DNA of 8,079 bases, taken from positions 1 to 8,079 of the forward strand of contig CAIQLE010000278.1 in the NCBI GenBank assembly GCA_903872555.1, in the 5' to 3' direction. The translations under genes and the position numbers were made by a program. The notes beneath the pieces were generated by a model that was not told the origin of the DNA, searched no databases, and saw nothing but the letters and a program-made list of their open reading frames with translations. Source of the DNA: an uncultured bacterium. Its GTDB lineage: Bacteria; Pseudomonadota; Gammaproteobacteria; Burkholderiales; Burkholderiaceae_D. Positions 1-6,063 of the stretch are shown here, piece by piece; position 1 is the first letter of the stretch; the number at the start of each line of letters is the position of its first letter.

Positions 1-594
1 AGTCATCTTGATGCAAAATGGGCATTCACCTTTTTTCTCACTATAGGCTCCTTGCTATGGGTTTTCATGAAGGTGAAACGGGATTATAAATATTTGGTCA
101 GAGCTATTTTTACTATGCACATTGCGTGCATAGGCATTTTCTTGTCTGCCAGCTTATTTGAAAAATATGCCATTCACAGAGAATCCCTGGCGAATTTCCC
201 TGGGGATAAATTTACGCAAATCCTGTTTGATCGATGGAAAGAACACAGAGAATTCACCAAGGGCGAAAAAATTCATCTGGTAGCTGGCGATGTCTGGTCT
301 GCTGGTTTGCTCGCGTTAAATAAAAAGAGCAATGATCAGGAAATAAAGATTTTACTGAACGGGGATTATGAACAATCCCGATGGCTGAAGCAGGAAGATA
401 AAAAAGAACTTATTTTAGTAATTTTGAATAAGCCGTTGCTGGATACGGGGTCCAGTGCTTCCGAAGCCAAATTGAATCTGTTAAATCTTCAGGCTTTACT
501 CGAAAAATCTGCAGTCAGAGGACATGAGAGCATTCAGTGGTTTGATGACAAGCCCCCGCTCGAATTTGAATGGGGCATTGTCATTCCGCATTGA
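1..594 (+). CDS. C-terminal part of a probable GT39/ArnT-like membrane glycosyltransferase (5' truncated by window)
   Basis: The frame is open from base 1 to the TGA at 592-594, so 197 residues are visible and the true start lies upstream. Two hydrophobic segments come first (about residues 7-23 and 30-52 of the visible part), followed by a soluble tail of about 145 residues. The tail has the pattern known from the C-termini of GT39/PMT-type, ArnT-like transferases: 'FPGDKF', then a Trp-containing helix, 'HLVAGDVWSAG', a short strand before 'DYEQSRW', and a final 'FEWGIVIPH'. Such enzymes move sugars from polyprenyl-phosphate carriers onto lipid A or other envelope acceptors at the outer face of the inner membrane. 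The catalytic N-terminal part is not in the window, so acceptor and sugar cannot be named. Base composition is about 41% GC by hand count, well below the neighbouring genes, as is common for surface-polysaccharide genes gained by transfer. Family assignment is from remembered pattern only; another polytopic envelope protein is possible. Confidence 0.6.
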   Translation, partial: SHLDAKWAFTFFLTIGSLLWVFMKVKRDYKYLVRAIFTMHIACIGIFLSASLFEKYAIHRESLANFPGDKFTQILFDRWKEHREFTKGEKIHLVAGDVWSAGLLALNKKSNDQEIKILLNGDYEQSRWLKQEDKKELILVILNKPLLDTGSSASEAKLNLLNLQALLEKSAVRGHESIQWFDDKPPLEFEWGIVIPH

Positions 595-598
595 ATTT

Positions 599-1120
599 TC
601 AGGCGCCTTCCACCTTCCAGCTTCCCGATTTCCCGCCATGCTTTTCCATGACCTTGATATCGGACATCACCATGCCGCGATCAACGGCTTTACACATATC
701 GTAAATAGTGAGTAAGCCGACTTGTACCGCGGTCAGCGCTTCCATCTCAACCCCGGTTTTACCGTAGGTCTCAACCTGGGCGTTGCACATCACGCTGTCG
801 TCCGCTTCATTCACCGTAAATTCCACCGCTACGCGTGTCAGTGCCAGTGGGTGGCAAAGTGGTATCAGGTCACTGGTGCGCTTGGCAGCCATGATGGCGG
901 CGATTCTTGCGATGCCGAGCACGTCACCTTTTTTGGCGGTGCCAGAGGTCACGATGGCCAGTGTCTGTGGCTTCATGCGGATGATGCCGCTGGCTATCGC
1001 GACCCGGTGTGTTTCTGATTTTGCACCTACATCGACCATATGGGCCTGACCGCCGGCATCAAAATGCGTGAGTCCGCCATTGTCGGCTGTGGAAGCGAGG
1101 GGAGTTTTATGTGAGCTCAT
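599..1120 (-). CDS. moaC: MoaC, cyclic pyranopterin monophosphate synthase
   Basis: A 173-residue cytoplasmic enzyme of molybdenum cofactor synthesis. It converts the MoaA product (3',8-cyclo-7,8-dihydro-GTP) to cyclic pyranopterin monophosphate. The whole protein aligns by eye with E. coli MoaC (161 aa) at a constant offset of 13 at the N-terminus. The conserved residues are present: Lys64 (E. coli Lys51), His90 in 'PLCHPL' (His77), and Asp141 and Lys144 in 'YDMCKA' (Asp128, Lys131). The signature '[10 protein letters not shown]' (123-132) and the C-terminal 'GGKSG' (162-166) are also there. I chose the ATG at 1120. The frame stays open to an ATG at 1177, but that would add 19 atypical residues and almost reach the divergent bepA start. 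Neither ATG has a good Shine-Dalgarno. The gene stands alone: it converges on the glycosyltransferase gene (4-base gap) and diverges from the protease. No other moa gene is in the window. Family identity is near certain; the start is less so. Confidence 0.95.
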   Translation of the reverse strand: MSSHKTPLASTADNGGLTHFDAGGQAHMVDVGAKSETHRVAIASGIIRMKPQTLAIVTSGTAKKGDVLGIARIAAIMAAKRTSDLIPLCHPLALTRVAVEFTVNEADDSVMCNAQVETYGKTGVEMEALTAVQVGLLTIYDMCKAVDRGMVMSDIKVMEKHGGKSGSWKVEGA

Positions 1121-1183
1121 AATGCAGATGTATCTAATTGTCAGCAGGAACGAACGAAAATTGGTTGCGGGTATCATAGCACC
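1121..1183. promoter_or_regulatory. Divergent moaC/bepA intergenic region
   Basis: These 63 bases must hold the starts of both transcription units unless promoters lie inside the coding regions. On the + strand, TATCAT at 1172-1177 resembles a -10 box and ends only 6 bases before the protease ATG, with no recognisable -35 at the usual distance. On the - strand, a CTGACA-like and a TAGATA-like hexamer lie close to the moaC ATG, but their spacing is wrong for one promoter. I see no molybdenum riboswitch: the region is too short for one. Confidence 0.4.
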
Positions 1184-2731
1184 ATGACTCTACGCACTCG
1201 CCACCGTTTCCGTCCTCGTCAGCCGCTATTCTCCTCCTTGCGACGCCTGCTTGCAGCCGGCATGTTGACATTAGCCCTGCCGGTCTTATTGGCGCCGGCT
1301 AGCCTTCAGGCGCAGGCCCTGCCGAATCTGGGAGGCACTGAGGGTGAGGAGCTTTCGCCCCTGATGGAGCGCAAGCTGGGTGAGCAGGTAATGAACAGCC
1401 TGCGTCGCGACCGCGACTATGTGGACGATGCCGTTACGCTCGATTATCTGAACCAGTTCGGTGGCAATCTGCTGTCCTCCAGCCCCGATGCACGCGGTGA
1501 TACGGCTTACGATTTCTTTTTCTTTGTGGTGCGCGATCCTTCCCTGAACGCTTTCGCTTTGCCGGGCGGCTTCATCGGGGTTCATTCGGGTCTGGTACTG
1601 ACGGCACAGTCAGAGTCTGAGCTGGCATCGGTGCTGGCGCACGAAATCGGCCACGTCTCTCAGCGCCATATTGCACGCATGATAGGCAGTCAGCGCCAGG
1701 ATTCTTTGCTGCCTATCGCTGGTCTGGTGGTGGCGGCACTGGCGGCGCGTAGTAGTCCGGATTTGGCTGCTGCGGCCATGATGGGTGGTACCGGGCTGGC
1801 GGTACAAAAGCAGCTCAGCTTCGGGCGTGATGCGGAACGTGAAGCCGATCGTGTGGGTCTGAATTTACTCAATGGTGCCGGCTTTGAAGTGAACGGCATG
1901 GTGAATTTCTTTGGCCGTCTGCAGTCAGCGGGCCGAACGCGCACCGATAATCTGCCCGCCTATTTGCGCACCCACCCTTTGACCACGGAGCGTATTGCCG
2001 ACATCGAGGCCAGAATACGCACCATGAATTATCGGCAGCGGCTTGATAGTCTGGATTTTTCCTTGATTAAGGCGCGCCTGCGTGTGCTACAGGATGACAC
2101 GGTCCAGGGCTGGCGTGATGCGAGCGCCGTATTTGGTGAACAGCTGCGGCAGGGTTCACGTGCGCAGTTGGAAGGGGCACGTTATGGACTGGCGATGATC
2201 GCTTTGCGCCAGCGAGATGCGATGAGTGCCAGGCGCTTGCTCGATGAGCTGTATGCAGAAGCTGAACGCAAGCCTGCATTGCCAACATCTCAGGTACTCA
2301 AAAGTCTGGAGATTGAGTTTTTGCTGGCAACGGCACAGGCAGAGCGGGCACTGGCATCAGTAAAGGATGCGCGTAGTCAGTTTCCTTTGTCACGTGCACT
2401 GGCGATGCAGTATGCAGATTGCCTGCTGGCGGCCGGAAAAATACAGGAAGCGACTCTCTTCCTGCGTGATCAGTCTCAGCTTTACCGACAGGATGCGGGC
2501 ATACAGCGCGCATTGGCGCGCGCCTATGCTGAGCAGGGCAAGATAGCATTGCAGCATATGTCTTTGGCAGAAAATTATGCTCTGACGGGTGCGCTGCCAG
2601 CAGCGCTGGAGCAGCTGCGTATAGCGCGCTCGGCTGCCGATGCATCTTTCTATGATCAGGCGGTGATTGATGCGCGTGAGAGGGAATTGCAGGCTTCCTG
2701 GCGCGAGGTCATGAAGCAGGGTAAGCGCTGA
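1184..2731 (+). CDS. bepA: Secreted M48 zinc metalloprotease, BepA (YfgC)-like, with TPR-like C-terminal half
   Basis: A 515-residue exported protease, close to the 487 of E. coli BepA, which assists outer-membrane beta-barrel assembly and degrades stalled LptD or BamA. An Arg-rich n-region (residues 4-21) and a hydrophobic core (22-40) precede an 'AQA' signal-peptidase-like site near residue 45, so the mature protein should be periplasmic. The M48 domain carries '[12 protein letters not shown]', with zinc ligands His153 and His157 and catalytic Glu154. The third ligand is Glu220 in '[10 protein letters not shown]', and His264 in 'RTHPLT' matches the BepA His-switch position. Residues from about 290 on are Ala/Leu-rich helices ('GLAMIALRQ', '[14 protein letters not shown]', '[11 protein letters not shown]') that read as TPR-like repeats. 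The ATG at 1184 is the first start giving a complete signal peptide, but it lacks a Shine-Dalgarno. A downstream ATG at 1262 would cut into the signal core. The gene is monocistronic. The BepA/YfgC grouping is firm; strict orthology is inferred. Confidence 0.88.
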   Translation: MTLRTRHRFRPRQPLFSSLRRLLAAGMLTLALPVLLAPASLQAQALPNLGGTEGEELSPLMERKLGEQVMNSLRRDRDYVDDAVTLDYLNQFGGNLLSSSPDARGDTAYDFFFFVVRDPSLNAFALPGGFIGVHSGLVLTAQSESELASVLAHEIGHVSQRHIARMIGSQRQDSLLPIAGLVVAALAARSSPDLAAAAMMGGTGLAVQKQLSFGRDAEREADRVGLNLLNGAGFEVNGMVNFFGRLQSAGRTRTDNLPAYLRTHPLTTERIADIEARIRTMNYRQRLDSLDFSLIKARLRVLQDDTVQGWRDASAVFGEQLRQGSRAQLEGARYGLAMIALRQRDAMSARRLLDELYAEAERKPALPTSQVLKSLEIEFLLATAQAERALASVKDARSQFPLSRALAMQYADCLLAAGKIQEATLFLRDQSQLYRQDAGIQRALARAYAEQGKIALQHMSLAENYALTGALPAALEQLRIARSAADASFYDQAVIDARERELQASWREVMKQGKR

Positions 2732-2747
2732 TATTCTAAGAATTTGT

Positions 2748-3347
2748 TCAGGCTGTGGGTAGTGCTGCGGGATGGGCAACAAAGCCCAGTTTCTTTTCTA
2801 GCTCTGAGGTATGGATCAGCTGCAGTGGAATGCTGCGATCCCCTGTGACCAGTTGCAGGTCTTCCTGAGTGCCTTCCAGAATATCCAGTAAAACTGTGTC
2901 ATCGATGAGTTGATTATTTCTGCGCAAAAGCGGAATGCATTGCGCCATATCACGGTCATCCAGCATAGCGATTTTGTCGCCGCTTTTTAATATCAGACGA
3001 CCTTCTTCAGTGATCCAGGCTTGCGTGATCTCATATAGAGGCTGACCATCATGAAACACAAAGCCATGAACCGGATCAGTGTGGGCAATGAAGGGCGTGG
3101 TTTCGAGTTCAACGAAGACACGCTGTGGACCGTTCTGAAAATACCATGCGCCGCGCTCGTCATGCAGATAGTTGCGATGAATGAAGGCCAGCAAAGCGGC
3201 ATGTCGGATCACATCGCCCGCTGCATGTGCAGTTTGCGCCGCATCATCACGCATGCGAAATGCACCGCGTGCATCCAGCGCCAGCCAGCCATAGCAGTGA
3301 GGTACGCTAGGCCATTTATTCATGGCCTGTCTGACGATTTCATCCAT
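2748..3347 (-). CDS. Conserved protein of unknown function ('KWPSVPHCYGW' family, DUF2944/DUF2946 type)
   Basis: A 199-residue soluble protein with no signal peptide or membrane segment. I recognise the type as a conserved proteobacterial family of unknown function, annotated DUF2946 or DUF2944 as far as I recall (the number is uncertain). Visible landmarks are 'KWPSVPHCYGWLALDARG' near the N-terminus (11-28), 'HRNYLHDERGAWYFQNGPQRVFVELE' in two blocks over 57-82, 'WITEEGRL' (111-118) and 'LDDRD' (129-133). The run of aromatic, Gly and Asp residues looks like small beta-rich modules. No catalytic motif stands out. I chose the ATG at 3347 because a CAGG sits 7 bases upstream and homologues start with a similar short helix. 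The frame also allows a TTG at 3365, which would abut the stop of the preceding gene. It is the last gene of the ilvE run, 18 bases after the hydrolase stop, and converges on bepA with 16 bases between. Function unknown. Confidence 0.8.
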   Translation of the reverse strand: MDEIVRQAMNKWPSVPHCYGWLALDARGAFRMRDDAAQTAHAAGDVIRHAALLAFIHRNYLHDERGAWYFQNGPQRVFVELETTPFIAHTDPVHGFVFHDGQPLYEITQAWITEEGRLILKSGDKIAMLDDRDMAQCIPLLRRNNQLIDDTVLLDILEGTQEDLQLVTGDRSIPLQLIHTSELEKKLGFVAHPAALPTA

Positions 3348-3354
3348 CGCAAGA

Positions 3355-3358
3355 CCTG
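3355..3358 (-). promoter_or_regulatory. RBS deciding the start of the unknown-function gene
   Basis: CAGG on the minus strand, 7 bases before the ATG at 3347. It supports this start over the in-frame TTG at 3365, which has no purine-rich site. Confidence 0.45.
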
Positions 3359-3365
3359 TAGTCAA

Positions 3366-4355
3366 TTATTCGACCAGTGTCACTGAATCTTGTTTCAACA
3401 AGACCTGATCGGACAGAAAGCGCACGATGCGGCGCGGCAGCCATTCGAGTGAACCGGGTGGACGTCCGCGTGCAAAGCCGACGTGACCACCTTGTGCAGG
3501 ATACTCCAGGATGACGGCATCGGAAGCCTTGCGCGGCAAATGTCGTGAAGGCAGGAAGGGATCGTTGCGTGCATTCAGTACTAGCGTCGGTACTTTGATG
3601 TCGCTGAGTACATGTTTTGCACTGGCACGATGCCAGTAATCATTCGTATCCTGGTAGCCATGCAAGGGAGCTGTCACCACATTGTCGAACTCATACAGGT
3701 TGCGTGCAGCCAGCATGCGGTCACGATCAAATAAATTCGGGTATTGCTCCAGTTTCTGCAGGCACTTAGGTTTCAGTGTCTCAAGAAAGGAACGGGTGTA
3801 AATCATATTGATGCCGGAAGACAGGGCAGTGCCGCCGGCTGCCAGATCCAGCGGTGCCGAAATGGCGCAGGCAGCATCGACGAAGCCACTGTCCTCTGCG
3901 TATTCACCCAGCCAGCGCAAGAGCGCGTTGCCACCCAGTGAGACGCCAGTTGCAAAAAAGTTTGAGGCATTGCGTGACAGCGGATGTTGCGCCATCTTGT
4001 GCAGCACCCATTCGATTTCTTGCGCATCGCCGGAATGATAAAAGCGCGGTGCACGATTAGGCTCACCCGAGCAACCGCGAAAATGCGGCACGGCACCTGA
4101 CCAGCCTAGTGCCTCAATGTGGCGCAGCAATGAGCGCGCATAGTGACTGGAAGAAGAGCCTTCAAGCCCGTGGAACAGCACCAGCATGGGTTTGCCGGGC
4201 AGGCCTTCGACAAAATCAACGTCGATAAAATCGCTGTCCGGCGTATCCCAGCGTTCGCGGTTCAGCGTAACTTCCGGCGGTCGTATCATTTTCGCCGGAT
4301 AGATGGTCTGCAAATGACCGCCCGGCAGCCAGAAGGGCGCAGTGTAATCGCTCAT
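3366..4355 (-). CDS. YheT-family alpha/beta hydrolase (predicted esterase)
   Basis: A 329-residue cytoplasmic alpha/beta hydrolase of the YheT/UPF0017 group, predicted carboxylesterases with no well-established substrate. The N-terminal 'PFWLPGGHLQTIYP' (8-20) is characteristic of the group. 'FHGLEGSSSS' (61-70) is the oxyanion-hole loop, and 'HFRGCSGEPNR' (91-101) is another family signature. The nucleophile elbow 'GVSLGG' gives Ser139, the acid is Asp265 in 'NARNDPFLP', and the base is His291 in 'GGHVGFARG', so the triad is intact and the length is normal. The ATG at 4355 is preceded by AAGGA at 7 bases spacing. The frame extends upstream to 4424, but that would overlap the previous gene and add a low-complexity Arg/Pro stretch. 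It is the fourth gene of the ilvE run, 13 bases after the NTF2-like gene. Family membership is secure; substrate unknown. Confidence 0.92.
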   Translation of the reverse strand: MSDYTAPFWLPGGHLQTIYPAKMIRPPEVTLNRERWDTPDSDFIDVDFVEGLPGKPMLVLFHGLEGSSSSHYARSLLRHIEALGWSGAVPHFRGCSGEPNRAPRFYHSGDAQEIEWVLHKMAQHPLSRNASNFFATGVSLGGNALLRWLGEYAEDSGFVDAACAISAPLDLAAGGTALSSGINMIYTRSFLETLKPKCLQKLEQYPNLFDRDRMLAARNLYEFDNVVTAPLHGYQDTNDYWHRASAKHVLSDIKVPTLVLNARNDPFLPSRHLPRKASDAVILEYPAQGGHVGFARGRPPGSLEWLPRRIVRFLSDQVLLKQDSVTLVE

Positions 4356-4362
4356 GCGCCTG

Positions 4363-4367
4363 TCCTT
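4363..4367 (-). promoter_or_regulatory. Shine-Dalgarno of the YheT-type hydrolase
   Basis: AAGGA on the minus strand, 7 bases before the ATG at 4355. It lies in the short gap just after the stop of the upstream NTF2-like gene (TAA at 4371-4369). This fixes the start at 4355 rather than the longer in-frame option at 4424. Confidence 0.65.
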
Positions 4368-4368
4368 T

Positions 4369-4806
4369 TTAGTGAAGAATGCCTGAAGTAGCGATGGTCT
4401 GCTCGGCCGGTGTGCCCGGTGCAATTGATGCGTGATGCAAGACCATGCGCCAGCCTTGCGGTGTTTTCAGATACACGTTGGTCGCAAGAATATGCATTTC
4501 CTGCCAGTCGGGATCGTCCGGTGTCTTCACTTCTTCAACCACACTGTGTACCGAGCAGCTGAGGTTATGAGCGACATGCACATGTCGTGGACGAATCATG
4601 ACCGGGCCGCGCTCGAAAATCATCATCCACGATTCACGTATCGCGGCATGACCTTGCAGGCGTGGCGCACCCGGATGGATGCAGGTGATCTCTTCATCAT
4701 CTGCCCAGAGCGCCATCAGGCTCTCAAGGTCAGCACGTGCAATCGCATCATAGAAGGCGTGTTCTACGTCTTCTGCGCTGGCGAGGATTTGCACGGGATT
4801 CGGCAT
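4369..4806 (-). CDS. NTF2-like / SnoaL-like (DUF4440-type) protein
   Basis: A 145-residue small soluble protein with the NTF2-like fold pattern. The N-terminal helices 'EDVEHAFYDAIARADLESLMALWADD' (12-37, in two blocks) are followed by 'EITCIHPGAPRLQGHAAIRESW' (39-60). A beta-sheet half ends in 'GWRMVLHHASIAP' (118-130), typical of the SnoaL_3/DUF4440 relatives found in many proteobacteria. Members are ketosteroid-isomerase-like and bind small molecules in a cone-shaped pocket. Most have no assigned reaction, and I cannot name one here. His44 in 'CIHPG' and His124-His125 near the end are pocket-type residues often conserved in this subgroup. The ATG at 4806 directly follows the TGA of the zinc-finger gene (TGAATG) with no Shine-Dalgarno, so translation probably depends on ribosomes finishing that gene. 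It is the third gene of the ilvE run. The fold is likely, the function unknown. Confidence 0.82.
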   Translation of the reverse strand: MPNPVQILASAEDVEHAFYDAIARADLESLMALWADDEEITCIHPGAPRLQGHAAIRESWMMIFERGPVMIRPRHVHVAHNLSCSVHSVVEEVKTPDDPDWQEMHILATNVYLKTPQGWRMVLHHASIAPGTPAEQTIATSGILH

Positions 4807-4998
4807 TCAGTGGGCGTGTGCCGCTGCGCCCGGCTTCAAGCGATATACCGTGCCGCAATACGGACATTTGGCCTGACCATGATCTGAGAATTCCAGAAAC
4901 ACGCGCGGATGCGAGGACCAGGCCGTCATTGCCTTGTTAGGGCAATGCGCCGGCAGGTCCTTGCTGTCGAGTTCAACGGTAGACACATGCTGAATCAT
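4807..4998 (-). CDS. Small zf-CHCC zinc-finger protein
   Basis: A 63-residue protein of the zf-CHCC family (the fold of mitochondrial complex I subunit NDUFS6). The zinc ligands are visible as Cys19, His30 in 'SSHPRVFLEF', and Cys45 and Cys48 in 'KCPYCGTVYRL'. His40 is a further nearby histidine. The spacing 'C...HPRV.L...CPYCG' is diagnostic. The tail is a short Ala/His stretch. In Burkholderiales this gene is, to my knowledge, commonly found directly behind ilvE, as here. Its role in bacteria is not established, though complex I homology has led to suggestions of a respiratory or metal-binding role. The ATG at 4998 has GGAG 6 bases upstream, inside the 17-base gap after the ilvE stop. Its TGA is directly followed by the ATG of the next gene. 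Short, but well supported by motif, RBS and operon position. Confidence 0.93.
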   Translation of the reverse strand: MIQHVSTVELDSKDLPAHCPNKAMTAWSSHPRVFLEFSDHGQAKCPYCGTVYRLKPGAAAHAH

Positions 4999-5004
4999 GA
5001 AGGG

Positions 5005-5008
5005 CTCC
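5005..5008 (-). promoter_or_regulatory. Shine-Dalgarno of the zf-CHCC gene
   Basis: GGAG on the minus strand, 6 bases before the ATG at 4998 and just after the ilvE stop. It supports a separately initiated second gene in the operon. Confidence 0.55.
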
Positions 5009-5015
5009 GTTTGCT

Positions 5016-5936
5016 TCAGACCTGAGTCAGCCAGTGGCCATATTGCTTGGCCTTACCTTCGACCACTTCAAAGAACAGGGCCTGCAGTTTTTCAGTGATA
5101 GGGCCACGACTGCCTATGCCGATCTGACGGCCATCGAGCTCGCGAATCGGCGTCACTTCAGCTGCAGTGCCGGTGAAGAAGGCTTCGTCAGCGCAATACA
5201 TTTCATCGCGCGTGATGCGTTTTTCAATGATATCGATGCCGAGGTCGCGTGCCATCGTCAGTACAGAGTCACGCGTAATGCCGTCCAGACAGCTGGCCAG
5301 ATCAGGTGTGTAGATCTTGCCGTTCTTGACGATGAATACATTCTCGCCGGCGCCTTCAGAGACATAACCGTCGGTGTCGAGCAGCAGCGCTTCATCGTAG
5401 CCATCGGCCGTGACTTCCTGATTGGCGAGTATGGAATTGATGTAATAGCCGCTGGCCTTGGCGCGCACCATGGAGACGTTCACATGGTGACGTGTAAAGG
5501 AAGAAGTTTTTACGCGTATCCCACGTGCCAGACCTTCTTCGCCGAGGTAAGCACCCCAGGGCCAGGCAGCGATGCCGACGTGAATGGTATTGCCGCGGGC
5601 AGATACGCCCATTTTTTCCGAGCCTATCCAAACCAGCGGGCGCAGATAGCAGGATTCCAGCTTATTCGCGCGCACCACTTCACATTGCGCCGCCATGATG
5701 GTTTCCATGTCGTAGGGAATGTTCATCTGGAAGATCTTGGCGGAATTGAACAGACGCTGGGTATGTTCTTTCAGACGGAAAATGGCCGTGCCATCCGTCG
5801 TTTTATAAGCGCGCACACCCTCGAATACGGCCATGCCGTAATGCAGGCTGTGGGTGAGCATATGCAGGTTGGCGTCGCGCCAGTCTATGAGTTGGCCATC
5901 TTTCCAGATTTTGCCGTCGCGGTCAGCCATGGACAT
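5016..5936 (-). CDS. ilvE: Branched-chain amino acid aminotransferase IlvE
   Basis: A 306-residue PLP-dependent class IV aminotransferase that makes Leu, Ile and Val from their 2-oxo acids with glutamate, the last step of branched-chain amino acid synthesis in the cytoplasm. Length matches E. coli IlvE (309). Landmarks are 'HSLHYGMAVFEGVRAY' (29-44), Arg99 in 'YLRPLVW', the PLP lysine Lys160 in 'VRAKASGYYINS', Glu194 in 'VSEGAGENVF' (191-201), 'LDGITRDSV' (217-225) and 'FFTGTAAEVTPI' (253-264), all as in true IlvE. I chose the ATG at 5936 (MSMADRDGKIW) because GGAGA lies 7 bases upstream. The ATG at 5930 would leave too long a gap, and the frame's extension to 5954 would place the start upstream of that site. 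It is the first gene of a five-gene minus-strand run and faces azlCD, a branched-chain amino acid exporter. D-amino-acid or ADC-lyase relatives of class IV lack this pattern. Confidence 0.97.
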   Translation of the reverse strand: MSMADRDGKIWKDGQLIDWRDANLHMLTHSLHYGMAVFEGVRAYKTTDGTAIFRLKEHTQRLFNSAKIFQMNIPYDMETIMAAQCEVVRANKLESCYLRPLVWIGSEKMGVSARGNTIHVGIAAWPWGAYLGEEGLARGIRVKTSSFTRHHVNVSMVRAKASGYYINSILANQEVTADGYDEALLLDTDGYVSEGAGENVFIVKNGKIYTPDLASCLDGITRDSVLTMARDLGIDIIEKRITRDEMYCADEAFFTGTAAEVTPIRELDGRQIGIGSRGPITEKLQALFFEVVEGKAKQYGHWLTQV

Positions 5937-5943
5937 TTCGGAT

Positions 5944-5948
5944 TCTCC
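5944..5948 (-). promoter_or_regulatory. Shine-Dalgarno of ilvE
   Basis: GGAGA on the minus strand, 7 bases before the ATG at 5936. It decides between the ATG codons at 5936 and 5930 and excludes the upstream in-frame extension. Confidence 0.65.
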
Positions 5949-6038
5949 AGTCAATCTTACAAACCGTTGATTTTAGCGGATTCGGTCGCCTTGGCGGCTT
6001 GCTGAGTAGAATATTGCTTTGCCTGATTGCGACAGAGC

Positions 6039-6058
6039 GCCTAATTTTGCCTAATTTT
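6039..6058 (+). repeat. Perfect tandem 10-bp repeat before azlC
   Basis: GCCTAATTTT occurs twice back to back at 6039-6048 and 6049-6058, ending 5 bases before the azlC ATG. A related GCCTGATTG lies at 6021-6029. One helical turn per unit would put two identical half-sites on the same DNA face. It could be a regulator site, part of the promoter, or a chance slippage duplication. Confidence 0.75.
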
Positions 6059-6063
6059 TACTC

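Larger units (their letters stand above)
5937..6063. promoter_or_regulatory. Shared ilvE/azlC divergent control region
   Basis: These 127 bases separate the ilvE operon from azlCD, and both units must be driven from here. For ilvE, a TAAAAT on the minus strand (about 5970-5975) could be a -10 box but has no good -35 at 16-18 bases. For azlC, TAATTT at 6052-6057 could be a -10 box ending 6 bases before the ATG. The part next to azlC is AT-rich and contains a perfect tandem 10-bp repeat, listed separately. I see no leader-peptide ORF with runs of Leu/Ile/Val codons and no attenuator hairpin. Regulation by an Lrp-type or other local regulator is only a guess. Confidence 0.5.

Noticed and set aside
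1121..1183. Molybdenum cofactor riboswitch upstream of moaC
   Set aside because: Only 63 bases are available before the divergent gene, and no paired helices of the required length are visible.
2734..2742. Palindrome TTCTAAGAA between bepA and the convergent unknown gene as a bidirectional terminator
   Set aside because: The 4-base AT-rich arms with a single central base cannot form a stable hairpin, and no T-run follows in either direction.
4432..4887. 151-codon frame on the + strand opposite the NTF2-like and zf-CHCC genes
   Set aside because: It is antisense to two supported genes, has no ribosome-binding site, and its Cys/His/Arg-rich translation resembles no family.
5034..6005. Long open frame (323 codons) on the + strand opposite ilvE
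   Set aside because: It lies almost wholly antisense to a clear IlvE. Its translation shows no family pattern and is rich in residues expected from reading biased codons backwards.
5937..6063. Branched-chain amino acid leader peptide and attenuator before ilvE
   Set aside because: I find no short ORF with runs of Leu, Ile or Val codons and no GC-rich hairpin followed by a T-run in the leader.
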